DNA from: Fulvia fulva
Taxonomy: Eukaryota; Ascomycota; Dothideomycetes; Mycosphaerellales; Mycosphaerellaceae
Direction: 5' to 3'
Length of the DNA: 64,000 nt
Assembly: GCF_020509005.1 (NCBI RefSeq)
Contig: NC_063017.1
Span: forward strand, 1,364,001 to 1,428,000
Under the pieces are notes generated by a model that had not been told where the DNA came from, did no database searches, and saw only the letters and a list, made by a program, of their open reading frames with translations. This document shows, piece after piece, positions 34,822-44,864 of this stretch. The number at the start of each line of letters is the position of its first letter. The stretch's first letter is position 1. Position numbers and translations under genes: made by a program.

Positions 34822-37800
34822 CTACCTTGTCTGCAACCCTAGAGTTGTCCCCCTCTTCCTGCTCTCCTCCTCCTTCTTTCTCTCCTCAATCCATCTCTCT
34901 GTTTCCCTAGTAAGAGAGAACTGCTCCAAAAATCCTTGGTGGATGATCCACCTTGTAATTCTCTGGAGGTCTCCCTTATTGCTGATCATGGCTTGGAAGT
35001 TTCTGTTCCTTGCCCTTGCCCTCCATTCACCTCTCCCTGTACTCCATTCTTTGCAAACCAGAAGTCTATGTTCGACATTCTGGGACAGGTAGCCGCATGG
35101 GCAACTCTTGTCTTCGATACCTGGGACTTTTCTCTGATGCAGGTATGCCCTGACTCCGATGTGTTCAGAGCGGATTTGTATTGCTATGCTTGCTTCTGAC
35201 CTGGTCAGGTCTGAGTACAGTAGGTAGTTGTGGCTACCAAACTGTTGGAGTGCCTTTGGGGTTCCTGGCCTCTGTGGGGTTCTTGTCCATTCAGTCTTCC
35301 AGAGGAGTCCTGCCATCCTTTCAGCTAGAGACTGTTGCTTCTTCCCTTGGCTGGCTGCTGATCCTCTCCCTTGAGCCCTTCTGTCCTGTTCCTGCTGGGC
35401 TAGGTGCAGCTGTTCTGTTAGTTCTTTGAACTTCTGCAGGTCCTGCTGCTTCTGTGGGGCTGGATTGGGTCTTGCTTGTCTGTGCCTTCTTGTGCACTGG
35501 CTCCTGATTTTGTTGACTGCCTTCTGGATTACTAGCTGGGCTGGGTATGCAGACGTCTTTCCTGCATACTGGTATCTCAACCCTTGAAGGTAGAGCTTGG
35601 CTGGTGGGGAGCCAGACTCCATTTCGACCACCCTTGTTGGAGTTGACTTGTATGCTCCAAGCACCTTTTTCAGACAGGAGGCTTGGGCTCTGCTGATGGG
35701 ATCTGCAATTCTCTTTGGGATCTTGTCTTGGGCTGACCAGATCTGGGCTCCATATAGCATGGCTGGCTTCACAATGGCCTTGTACATAACCTTTGCTTTC
35801 GCAAATGTGGCTCCCCATGTGGAGGCTGTAAGCCTGTCAATTGATTGCCTGTTGTTGTCTGCTCTTGCCTGTGCTTTCTTGACCTGTGGTCCCCAGCTGA
35901 GCTTTGGATCCATCCATATTCCTAGCACCCTTAATTCACTTGAGGGTTCTGTTGTGTGTCCCTGAATAGTGATTGGGGCTTGCATATTGTGTCTGTTTCT
36001 GGCTCTACTGAAGTGGATGAGTTGATACTTCTCTGGGGCAAATCTGGCTCCATGTTTCCTGGCCCATTCCTCACATTCCTTGTGTTTCTTCTGCAAGATT
36101 CTGCAGTTCTCTTCTGTGCTGTCTGACCAGGCTAGGATGTTTGTGTCATCTACAAACCCTGAGGCTGATGTGTTTCTGGAGTTTAGCTTTGCTGGCAGGT
36201 CTGCCATAAAGAGGAGAAACAGGATTGGAGACATTGTTGATCCCTGTGGGATTCCTGTCTCTGTAGGCATGCTGTCAGATTTGTATCTGCCCAGTCTTAG
36301 TCTTGTGGTTCTGCCTCTGAGGAAGGACTGGATAAACTGGACTGTCCAGTTGGGGATAGCCTTCTGTTTCAGGATGTGGATCAGCCTCTGGTGTGAGACA
36401 TTGTCAAAGGCTCCTGATATGTCTAGTGAGAGGAGTGTGGCTGCTTTGTTGTTCCCAAAGTGCCATAGGGTCTTGATCTGCTCTGTGATAAGTTCCACAG
36501 CTGTTAGTGTTGATCTTTGTTTCCTGCCTCCCATCTGTTCTTCAGGAAGGATTCCATGTTCTTCAGCTAGGTTTGTCAGCCTTTCTGCTATGATCTTTTC
36601 CAGGAGTTTGCCTAGTGTGTTGAGCAAGGCAATAGGTCTGTATGCCTTTAGCTTTGTGTAGTCCTCTTTCTGTGGTTTTCTCAAGACCACAGTCAGTGAC
36701 TCCTTGAAGTGTTTAGGGCAGTGTCCTTGGGCCATGCACTGTGAAAAGATGTTTGACAGTGCAGGGGAGATCTGGTCCTTGCATGTCTTGATGAACAAGT
36801 TTGGAATCCCATCTGGTCCCGGGGCCTTGTTTCCTGAGAGTGTCTTAATGATGCTCTTGATCTCTCCCTCTCCCACTGTGCAGGATTGCTCTAGTGGTGT
36901 TGGATACACACTGCCCTCCAGATCCTGCAGGTCAGCTTCTACCTGTGTGCCAAAGAAATGTTTCCCCAATGCCTGTGCCTTTCCTAGGAGAGTGTGTTGG
37001 ATTACTCCTTCCTGGTCTTCAATGTTTGGAAACTGGGGCAGTATGTTTCTGTCCTGTGTAGGTTGTCTTGCCCACTTTGCTAGTTTCTACATCTTCTCAG
37101 GATTATGGGTAATGGATCCAACTGTTGATCTCCACTCCAGCATCTTGTCCCTCTTGATCTGGGCCTTCTTGTCTCTGGTTGCCTGGTTGTATCTGTCCCA
37201 TGCTTCCTGGGAGTGGCTCTGGGTAAGGGCTCTCCTGGCCTGCCTGGCTGCCTTGACCTTCTCTGAGCATTCCTTTGTCCAGAATGGCTTCTGGTACAGT
37301 GACTGTTTCTTTTCTCTGGTGTGGGCTGCCGCAGTTTCCTGCATTGTTCTAACCAGTTCTGCCACTGCTTGGTCTATGTCTAAGGCTGTTTCCAGTCTCC
37401 TGGTCTCTAGTCCAGCTAGCTTCTGTTCCAGGTCTTGTCTGATCTGTTCCCAGTTGGCTGCCTTCCAGGCCAGCTGAGGTTCTAGGTCTCCTTCCTGCTG
37501 TGTCTGTGTTTCAAACTCCACCTGAATTGGGAGGTGATCTGATGAGGACTCCAAGTCCTGGTTAACCCAGCATCTGGTGACCTTCTGCTGCAGGTCATGT
37601 GATGCAAAGCACAGGTCAATGGTGCTTGAGCTTGCTCTCTGTGACCAGGTAGTTAGGCCCTTTGGGGTAACTAGGTGCATGTTGTTGCTTTGGGTAGTGG
37701 AGAGGAGTCTGTTAGCTAGGAAGTGATGGGCAGGTGCAAAGTCTGATCCCCATGTAGGATGGTGCAAGTTGAAGTCTCCCAGCACGATGTGTTGGGAGTC

Positions 37801-38208
37801 ACTCTGCAGGATGTCTGGCAGCTGTTGTAGTGTGCCCAGCTGGGTGCTGCTTCTGGAGCTGGGGGGTGGGTTGTATACACTGTGGATGTGGATGCTGCCT
37901 TGGTTGGTGCTGAGTCTGACTGAGGTGATGTCTCCCCCTTCCTGTTGGATTTGTTCCCAGCTGTCTGTTGCCATCTCTTTGCTGATGTACATGCATGTTC
38001 TAGGGGTGCCTTGTTTGGCTAGGAGTGTGTGATACCTTGGGTCGTTAGCAGTAGATGGTCTGTTAGATTTGCTGTTGATCCAAGGTTCCTGGACTGCAAT
38101 AACTAGGTGTTTCTTTGGGTCCAGTGCTTGGAGAAAGCTTCTCTGGACCTTGTGCTGGCTTTTGTTGACGTTGTACTGGATAGTGGTAAGATTAGGTGTC
38201 TCAATCAT
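34822..38208 (-). pseudogene. LINE-2 ORF2, one nonsense codon
   Basis: A frame of 1129 codons. Residues 1-373 form an EEP endonuclease: N13-type QYNVN, E41 in QEPW, D145/N147 in GDFNLHHP, and D224-H225 in SSDHLP. Codon 374 is TAG (37087-37089) where LINE-1 has Trp in EKMWKLAKW. TGG to TAG is a RIP-type change, and the frame continues unbroken to the end. The RT follows: KAPGPDGIPN, YRPIALLNTLGK, LSLDISGAFD near residue 595, GIPQGSTMSP and FVDD near 685-688. A CPCGYLSQNVEH knuckle lies near the end. A basic, Gln-rich linker of about 70 residues stands where some Tad elements have RNase H. The product would nick DNA and reverse transcribe, and is blocked here unless the stop is read through. 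Confidence 0.93.
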
Positions 38209-39464
38209 GACTCATCCATGCTGGTCTCCTGCTGGTCTTCTCGTGCTTCCTGCTGCTGGCTGCTATTTGGGATTGTGGTAAGGTTGAGCCTGCTTTGTGA
38301 CGGGTCTCTTCCTGCAACCACAATTGATTTTCGTCTACCCATAGCAGGGTGGCCTTGGGCCTGTGTGGTCTCTTCTGTTCTGCCTCTTTTCAGAGGGTTG
38401 TAGACAGTCCTTAGGGGTTCTTGGGTGATTGTCCCTGTCTGGAATCTGATAGGGGTGTTGATCCTGGCTTCTCTTGCCCTCCTCTTTGCCTCAATCCTAG
38501 CTGTGCAGTCTTGGGACCAGGAAGGGTGTTTCTTTCCACAGCATGCACATCTGGCTTCACTCTTTGGGGCTGTGCAATTCTGTACTTTGTGGCTACCAGC
38601 ACAGTGGGAACAAGTGTCCTTTTGGCTTGGGCATCTAGTAGAGATATGACCATACTGTTGGCACTTGAAGCATTGCAGTAGTCTGTGGGTGCTTCTATGG
38701 ATTTCTGTGTCCATTCTTTCGCATTCCCAGAAGATGCCCTTGTCAAGCACGGTGTTTGCCTGTTCTACAGTGCCTATCCAGAGCACTAGAGAAGACTCTC
38801 TCTTTGTGTCCTTTGTCTTTCTGTTGACCCATGCTGCTTTTGTGATCTGTAGCCCTGGGCATACAGCCTGGTTCTGGTCCTGCAGCCTCTTAAGGTCTCC
38901 TTCAATGTCAAACTTTGTGGTCATCCCATGGGCAATAACCATATTTTGTTGGTGTGAGACCTTAGCCGTCTTGCCTAGTTTGACTGTCCACTCCTTCTGT
39001 GTCTCTAGCCTCTTCCTGTCTTGCTCCTGTGCTGTGAACAGCTTAAGGACACCCCCCTTCTCTTTCCTGGCTCCAATGATGCCTTGTATCCCAATCTTCT
39101 GTATGATCTCCTTGCCTGACAGGCCCTCAATCTCTTTCTGCTCTTGCTGGTCGGAAATGTAGACCTTGATAGCTGTTTTCTGGGGGGGAGGGTTTTGGGC
39201 TGCAACTGCTGCCCAGGTTGGTTGGCTTAGTTTCTGGCCTTCCTGTGTCCTCTTCTTTGCTGCTGCTGCTACTGTCCTGTTAATGATCTGTCCTGTTTGG
39301 CTCCTTAGTGCCTTTAGCCCTCCAAGGAGCTCCAAAATCATCCCCTTAAGTGCTCTTTCTGGGTGCTCGCCATCTCCTGCCATTGCCATTGTTTCTGCCT
39401 TCCTGCAGACCTCCTTCCACTCGTTACTCTCCTGCTCCTGGTCGTTTCCTGCGATCGCTATCAT
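38205..39464 (-). CDS. LINE-2 ORF1, Gag-like nucleic-acid-binding protein
   Basis: An intact frame of 419 codons from the ATG at 39464 (MIAIAGNDQ). An in-frame upstream extension has no ATG, so this start is preferred. The N-terminal half is Lys/Glu/Gln-rich and probably helical. Around residues 150-250 lies an RRM-like segment of the kind found in LINE ORF1 (IKVYISDQQEQKEIEGL, WVNRKTKDTKRESSLVLWIG). Three consecutive zinc knuckles follow: CFKCQQYGHISTRC, CSHCAGSHKVQNC and CACCGKKHPSWSQDC. The tail is basic then acidic. It should coat element RNA. The stop TGA overlaps the ORF2 ATG in ATGA, which suggests coupled translation. Confidence 0.92.
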   Translation of the reverse strand: MIAIAGNDQEQESNEWKEVCRKAETMAMAGDGEHPERALKGMILELLGGLKALRSQTGQIINRTVAAAAKKRTQEGQKLSQPTWAAVAAQNPPPQKTAIKVYISDQQEQKEIEGLSGKEIIQKIGIQGIIGARKEKGGVLKLFTAQEQDRKRLETQKEWTVKLGKTAKVSHQQNMVIAHGMTTKFDIEGDLKRLQDQNQAVCPGLQITKAAWVNRKTKDTKRESSLVLWIGTVEQANTVLDKGIFWECERMDTEIHRSTHRLLQCFKCQQYGHISTRCPSQKDTCSHCAGSHKVQNCTAPKSEARCACCGKKHPSWSQDCTARIEAKRRAREARINTPIRFQTGTITQEPLRTVYNPLKRGRTEETTQAQGHPAMGRRKSIVVAGRDPSQSRLNLTTIPNSSQQQEAREDQQETSMDES

Positions 39465-39516
39465 CGTGTCACGCCCCCCGGGTTTATATAGGAATAAGAG
39501 CAACCTATATTAGTAT

Positions 39517-39666
39517 GTTATATATAACTATATTAGACATCTCTAGTAGTAGAAGAAGATTATAGTAGACTACTACTATATAAAGGACATAGCTACTAAT
39601 AGGTTAATAAAGCCCCTTAATAGCTAGTAGTTCCAAAACTTTATAAGGTAGCTCTAGCTTACGTAA
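39517..39666 (+). pseudogene. Copia-A2 Gag-Pol, C-terminal end
   Basis: Resumes the Copia-A2 polyprotein after LINE-2 (the AYNYVRHLWWQKK region of Copia-A, RIP-mutated) and ends at the TAA at 39664-39666 homologous to the Copia-A stop. Confidence 0.8.
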
Positions 39667-39701
39667 AGGGATTGTAGGAGACTATATAGCCTAAGTAGGA
39701 G

Positions 39702-39935
39702 TGTTAAGAACATATAGGCCGTAGGACAAGTATATAGGTGTGGGTGTGTTATGTGACTAGATCACGTAACTAGGGCTTACTAGCCTATAGGGTAGCAAAC
39801 ATCCGGACACCTAGTATCTACCTATACTAATACCGGCGATACTATATATAGATATACAATATCCTATTAGGTCCTTCTAAGTCTTTCGTATAATCCGCCG
39901 TCTTCTACTACTACGTAACTCGTACCTATTTAATA
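39702..39935 (+). repeat. Copia-A2 3' LTR
   Basis: 234 bp, TGTTAAGAACATA...CCTATTTAATA. It aligns with the Copia-A LTR with RIP-type changes. A purine-rich stretch (AAGTAGGAG) precedes it. Confidence 0.87.
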
Positions 39936-42900
39936 ATATACTTAGATCTTTCGTAGATATAGGCGTCCTTAACTAAGGTTAGAGCCGCCTAGTTATCCCC
40001 TATAAGGCGTACTAGTCTTAGTTCGTCGACGGTACTCTTATCGGCTAGGATTATTAGTTAGAAAGAGTAGTCTACTACTAGCCCCGGGTAGTTTATCTCT
40101 CGGAGGATAGCCGCTAGGAACTAGGATTATTTCGCGGCGGCGTTTATCGCTATAAACTCTACCTCTATAGTAGAGGTTACTATAGACTTTTGCTTCTTAC
40201 TTATCTAGGATATAGGTATACCGTATACTAGCTAGACATGTCCTAGAATTAAGACCCTATCTACTCGATCTATCGCGTAGTCGGAGTCTAAGTATCCGGT
40301 TAGGGCACCGCTACTACGTCTAAATATAAACCCTAGGTCGGGGAACGACCTTAGGTATCTCGAGACCTTCTTTAGTACTTTTATATACCGCTTTGTTAGA
40401 TCCGCGACATACATACTAGTTCTCCCGAGTAGGAAGGCTAGGTCCGGTCTTATTATAGTTATTAGCTATATCTAGGTCCTATTATCGCTCTAGTAGTCAT
40501 CCTTACTATATCTCTCGTCGTTCGGGGCTATAGGACGGAGATTATTGTAACTATCTATTAGCGAGAGTATTAGGCTTGCCTTTTCTTTTACTATGTCTAT
40601 TTTAGTAAGGGCCTTACGGATATAATAGCCCTAGTCGAGTTTTAGGGTACCGTTACGCCTATCGCGAGTAATCTTTAGTCCTAGTAGTTTCTCCGGTTCC
40701 CCAAAATCCTTAATCTTAAAGTATTACGCAAACTACTTCTTAAACTATTAGAAATCGGCCAACCTTAGTACTATAATAGTTATGTTATCTATATAGATAA
40801 GTAGTATAATGTCTCTCTTAGTATAAGTTAGGAGATATAGGTCTACCTCGGACTAGTAGAATCCTATTTTAACTAACGTAGTAATATAGAGCTTGTTCTA
40901 GTCTCTAGCTACGTACTTTAGGCCGTAGAGACTCCGGAGTATCTTAAGGACCGTATTCGGTAGGGTTTCGACTCCTAGTAGGGGTTTTATATAGATGTCT
41001 TCGGCTAGGTAGCTTTAGGTAAACGTATTATTAACGTCGACCTAGTATATCTCGAGATCCCGCTCGTAAACTACTACTATAAAGACCCTTAGGGTGTTAT
41101 AGCGTACTATAGGTACGAATGTCTCTTCGAAGTTAACGCCGAATTTCTATAAAAACCCTCTTACGACAAGTCTTGCCTTGAACTTTTCGATTACTCCGCT
41201 AATAAGTCTCTTTACGTCAAAGACCTACTTAGAGGTGACTATATTCGCCCCCCTTAGAGCGATAGCCGTTTCCTAGGTATTATTACTTAATAATAAGAGT
41301 AGCTCGGTATTAATAGCGTCCTTCTATAAGTAGCCCTATTTAGGATCTCCTACCGTAGCCTTATATATCTTTAGGATAGGTACTTCCTATTAGTAGGCAA
41401 TACCGGGTCCGAATGTAGTAAAGGCGTGTTCTTAGACTTCGTCGAACAGTTTCTCTACCGTAGCTATAAATATACGTCCGTCGGTATTAGTAAGTCTATT
41501 ATTTTCCTATAGTAGTTAGTAGAACAAAGCTATTATAGCTTTGTAGTACTTAGCCTTATAGTCCTAGTCCTAGCCGTAGTTATCGTTAGGATCCCTAGTC
41601 CTTTTCCTCCGGACGATTAGTTCCGGTAGCTCCGCGGTTTCCTCGATCTTCTTATAGTCCGCGATATTATCTAGTCTACCGGAAAGTTAGATATAGAGCG
41701 GTCTTAAGACAGTTAGTCCTTTGTCCTTAGCCGTAGCGGGTTCGGTCTCTACGTAGAGAGCGGGGGTTAGCTAGGTCGGTTCTTCTATAGAGGACTCGGC
41801 TACTTTAGTAGTAGGAAGTTAGGGTATTATACTACCCGAGGATCGTAAGATTGCTATCGGGGCATCCGCTAGTCGCTAAACTAGTAGTGGTCGCGAGACC
41901 GCCGGTAGTCGACCGACTAGCCTTCGTTTAGGTACCCTACTAGGTTAGTTCGTAAAGGAGATACCTAAGTCTAGATCTCCCCCCTTCTTGTTTTCGAAAT
42001 AATCTACTTAGCTATACTGCCTAATAGCTCGTATATCTAGCTCCTAGAATAACTATTACTTAGTCGATTAACTATATCTAACAAAAATAGCTTCCTTATC
42101 CCGGTTTATTAACTTATCCTATCGTAGCCCTTTTAAATATAATTTCGGTTCTACGTAAACTACTACCCTATAACCCTATACTCTTAGGTGATCTACCTTT
42201 AGTACTTTACTAGTAAATGCTTCTTCCGGCGAAAGTTAGATACCGTTAAGTAACGGTCCGTTCGGTAGTAGGTTACGTATAACCGCCTATACCTCTAGCG
42301 CTTTAGGCTAGAATTCTACTAGTATCCCCGATTTCTCGAGCATTACGCGGATCGCGTTCTCCGATACCTAGATTGACCTTTCTACTACTCCGTTTTGTAT
42401 AGAGTTATAAGTATCCGTCGTATCGTATTAAACCCCCGATTCTTTCTCCTATTCTTTTAGAACTATTAGTAGCTTAGGTGTATTATTACTCCGTACTACT
42501 CTTACGTAGCATTTTGATACTTTCTCTATAGTTAGCCGCTATTGTTATAGTGCTTACGGTACGTCGGATTTGTTCTTAAGCGGGATCACCTACTTCTTTC
42601 TTAAGAAGTTATCTACGATCTCTAGCTAGTATTTAAAACCTAGCCTAGATGTCGTGTTTTCGAAGGGTCCGTAGATGTCGATAGATATAAGCGTAAGTCT
42701 TTCGTTCTTTCGTTCTACGACATTCGCGATAGAGTATATCTTATAGTTATACTCGTCTAGGATAGGAATCGGGTCCTTCTTATTACTTACCCTATAGACG
42801 TTCCGGAGTAACCCTTTCCCTAGGTGTACGAATCTTCTATACTAAAGTTCCTACTAATCATCGGTAGTTACCGCGGCTAGAGCTTCCTCGTATAGCACCT

Positions 42901-44300
42901 CCGGTAGTCTGTTATCTACCTAGTTTAGGGAGTCGGATATTAAAGATACTACCGGTACCCCCCCTCGTAGTACTATTCGTACGATAGGCTTTCCGCTCTT
43001 ATACTTAAGTATAAAGTTTAGCGGTTCGACATCGAATTGCTTACTAAACTGCCTCTATAAAACTAGATTAAACTCCGAGATTAGGAATAAACAAGACTTT
43101 CTCTAGCGCAATTTATTTCCCCGTTAGGCCTCCTATAGTTACTGTCCCTTTATAGAATATATCTAGGTACCCCCTACCGACTTTAATTACTTTCCTTCTC
43201 GCTAGTTTCCTAAGCGATCTGAATAGAGACTTATTATTAGTTATATATAAGGAGGTATAGGAGTCTAGTAACTATTCGGAGGCGGGAAACTTACCTTTTG
43301 CTTCGGTAGTAGAATAGGCGACTTCGTCGTTATATATTTCCTCGGTATCGCTTTCTCGTTAGGTATAGGCTCGTATCGCCTTTACCTTTGTCTTGTTATC
43401 GGATTGGCTTCTCCTATCCTTCTACTATTTCCTAGACTTCTTAAGGACGTTTTAGGCCTTCTCTAGATCCCGGACTAGCTCTTCGTAGAACTTCTTCTCC
43501 GGTTACTTCTAGGTATTCTTCTTTTGAACAAACTCCTTTACGGAATCTAGTTCCGGGCACAATACAACTAGGTAGTTACTATCGTAGATAAAGTAGCCGC
43601 TCTTAGCCCCTTACCTCTAGGAGTATAGAGCGGTCTCGCCCTTACTCTCTTAGATCCGTAATTCGTAGGATTTAAGTAAGGTTATAGCGGATTCCTAGCC
43701 TAGGTTTAGCTAGGCTAGGATAGTATCCCTAGTACTAGTGTAGACGTCCGGGAGGCTGCTTAGTAGGTGCTTAAACCTCCGGATAGAGTCCTTATAGTAG
43801 GTCTCTTTACTATCTATTTCGGTAATCTATATAGATAGGTTACCTAGATATGTCTACCCCTGTCTAATTGACTGATCGTCCGGTAGCTTAAACAATACTA
43901 GCTATTTTATAAGCGCTACTACGTATGCCTTATAGACCTTACTATACTTCTTCTATAGAAGTTTCTAGATCTCTTTTATATCTCGTATATCTAAGATTTC
44001 TTAGTTATCCCCCTCGGACAAATATACTAAGATAGTATATCTCGCTATACCGTTCGCCTTCGAAGTGATCTTAGGCATAACGGATTCTAGGAGATCAGCC
44101 GACGAGTCGTCGATAACCTAGAATACCTCCCGGCTTTCGAGATAGTCTCGTAGTATAACAAACTAGCGCTTCTAGTTCTTACAAGTAAGGGTAGGGCCGA
44201 CCTTCCGGGGGCCCTCGTAACTCGTTAAGTCTTCTATAGCGAAGGTAGCCTTAGATATGTAGCAAGCTCTACTTGACTACGGTAGTTAGAATAAGCTTAG
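39936..44300 (-). pseudogene. Copia-B Gag-Pol, main part
   Basis: Reverse-strand polyprotein read through RIP stops. Gag starts near 44280, with an NWKRQFVILRDYL tract near 44170. The protease motif at about 43240-43272 reads LLDSYTS (again a DSC precursor). Integrase follows with ISIDIYGPF and NSIQNGVVERSI, then RT with the YIDN box at about 40790, and RNase H. The best preserved piece is at 40232-40414 (YLRSFPDLGFIF, YLDSDYAIDRVDRV), matching Copia-A RNase H. It ends at the Copia-A2 insertion. Confidence 0.8.
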
Positions 44301-44451
44301 ACTCCCCGAGTCTATTAGTAGCGTTCCGTATAGTAGACTCCCCGAGTCTATTAGTACGTTACCGTACGGATTCCGGGTATAGGGTACATTACCCTACGTC
44401 GTAATTCCTTAGTATATCGATGTCCTATTAAGCAAACCCGGGCTTATAACC
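44301..44451 (-). other. Copia-B leader with tandem repeat and primer site
   Basis: Contains two copies of gactccccgagtctattagt (about 44311-44330 and 44337-44356). Next to the LTR, the sense-strand sequence GGTTATAAGCCCGGG is the same tRNA-iMet-type primer site as in Copia-A, with a RIP change. Confidence 0.6.
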
Positions 44452-44859
44452 TGTTAAATAGGTATAGTATATATATATACGGAAGTTAGGATACGTAATA
44501 GGGAAGGAGGAAGGACTAATATAGTATACGAAGGTATATAGTAGAACAGTATTTAGTACTAAAGGTGTCTCTACTATCGGTATAGAGACTACGTCTCTTA
44601 TACCTATATAGAGGGATATTGCTCTAGTCCTAGTTCTGTTTTACTACGCCTTATCGGTTTTACCTATATCTTATCCTACGACGGCAGTTCCTCCGACAGT
44701 CTCGTACTAACTAGCTAAGCGACTTTAGGTCCTCTAAGTCGCTCCTACTATTCGTATAGTGTCTCGGTAGTATTGCCGTACTATTGTCTCGACTAGCTTA
44801 GTGTATACTAAGTTAGTCTTAGTACCGTACGACATACCTACTAACCTATATTCGTAATA
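44452..44859 (-). repeat. Copia-B 5' LTR
   Basis: 408 bp, TGTTAAATAGG...GTAATA. Partner of 28891-29298. Followed by the target duplication ctaac at 44860-44864. Confidence 0.9.
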
Positions 44860-44864
44860 CTAAC

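Larger units (their letters stand above)
34623..39516 (-). mobile_element. LINE-2, nearly intact Tad-like non-LTR retrotransposon
   Basis: A reverse-strand element of about 4.9 kb with a 10-bp target duplication and a 3' tail of four GATA (sense TATC) units at 34623-34638 instead of poly(A). Base composition contrasts sharply with its surroundings: CpA and TpG are abundant, so it has hardly been touched by RIP. Architecture: leader, ORF1, ORF2 overlapping in ATGA, then a short 3' UTR. It is about 50-60% similar to LINE-1 in protein, by eye. Confidence 0.95.
29495..39935 (+). mobile_element. Copia-A2, RIP-mutated relative of Copia-A
   Basis: A forward-strand copia element of the Copia-A family: LTRs, leader and Gag-Pol align throughout with the intact element at 55131-60669. 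Differences are dominated by C-to-T at CpA and G-to-A at TpG, though many CpA sites remain, so mutation is incomplete. It sits inside Copia-B and is split by LINE-2 at 34623-39516. I could not find matching 5-bp target duplications. Confidence 0.88.
28891..44859 (-). mobile_element. Copia-B, RIP-degraded Ty1/copia element
   Basis: A reverse-strand copia element with two 408-bp LTRs and a 5-bp target duplication, inserted in Gypsy-1 gag. Its internal part is split by Copia-A2 at about 29493/39936. Pol is homologous to Copia-A but clearly another family: the LTRs are unrelated in sequence and length and Gag is divergent. It uses the same primer site. Heavy RIP throughout. Confidence 0.88.

Noticed and set aside
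36080..37477. Open frames of 193 and 257 codons on the plus strand inside LINE-2.
   Set aside because: They are antisense to the endonuclease-RT frame, show no known motif, and arise from its codon bias.
28891..44859. The 408-bp direct repeats as a composite transposon carrying cargo genes.
   Set aside because: They are LTRs of Copia-B; everything between them is Copia-B itself or nested retrotransposons.
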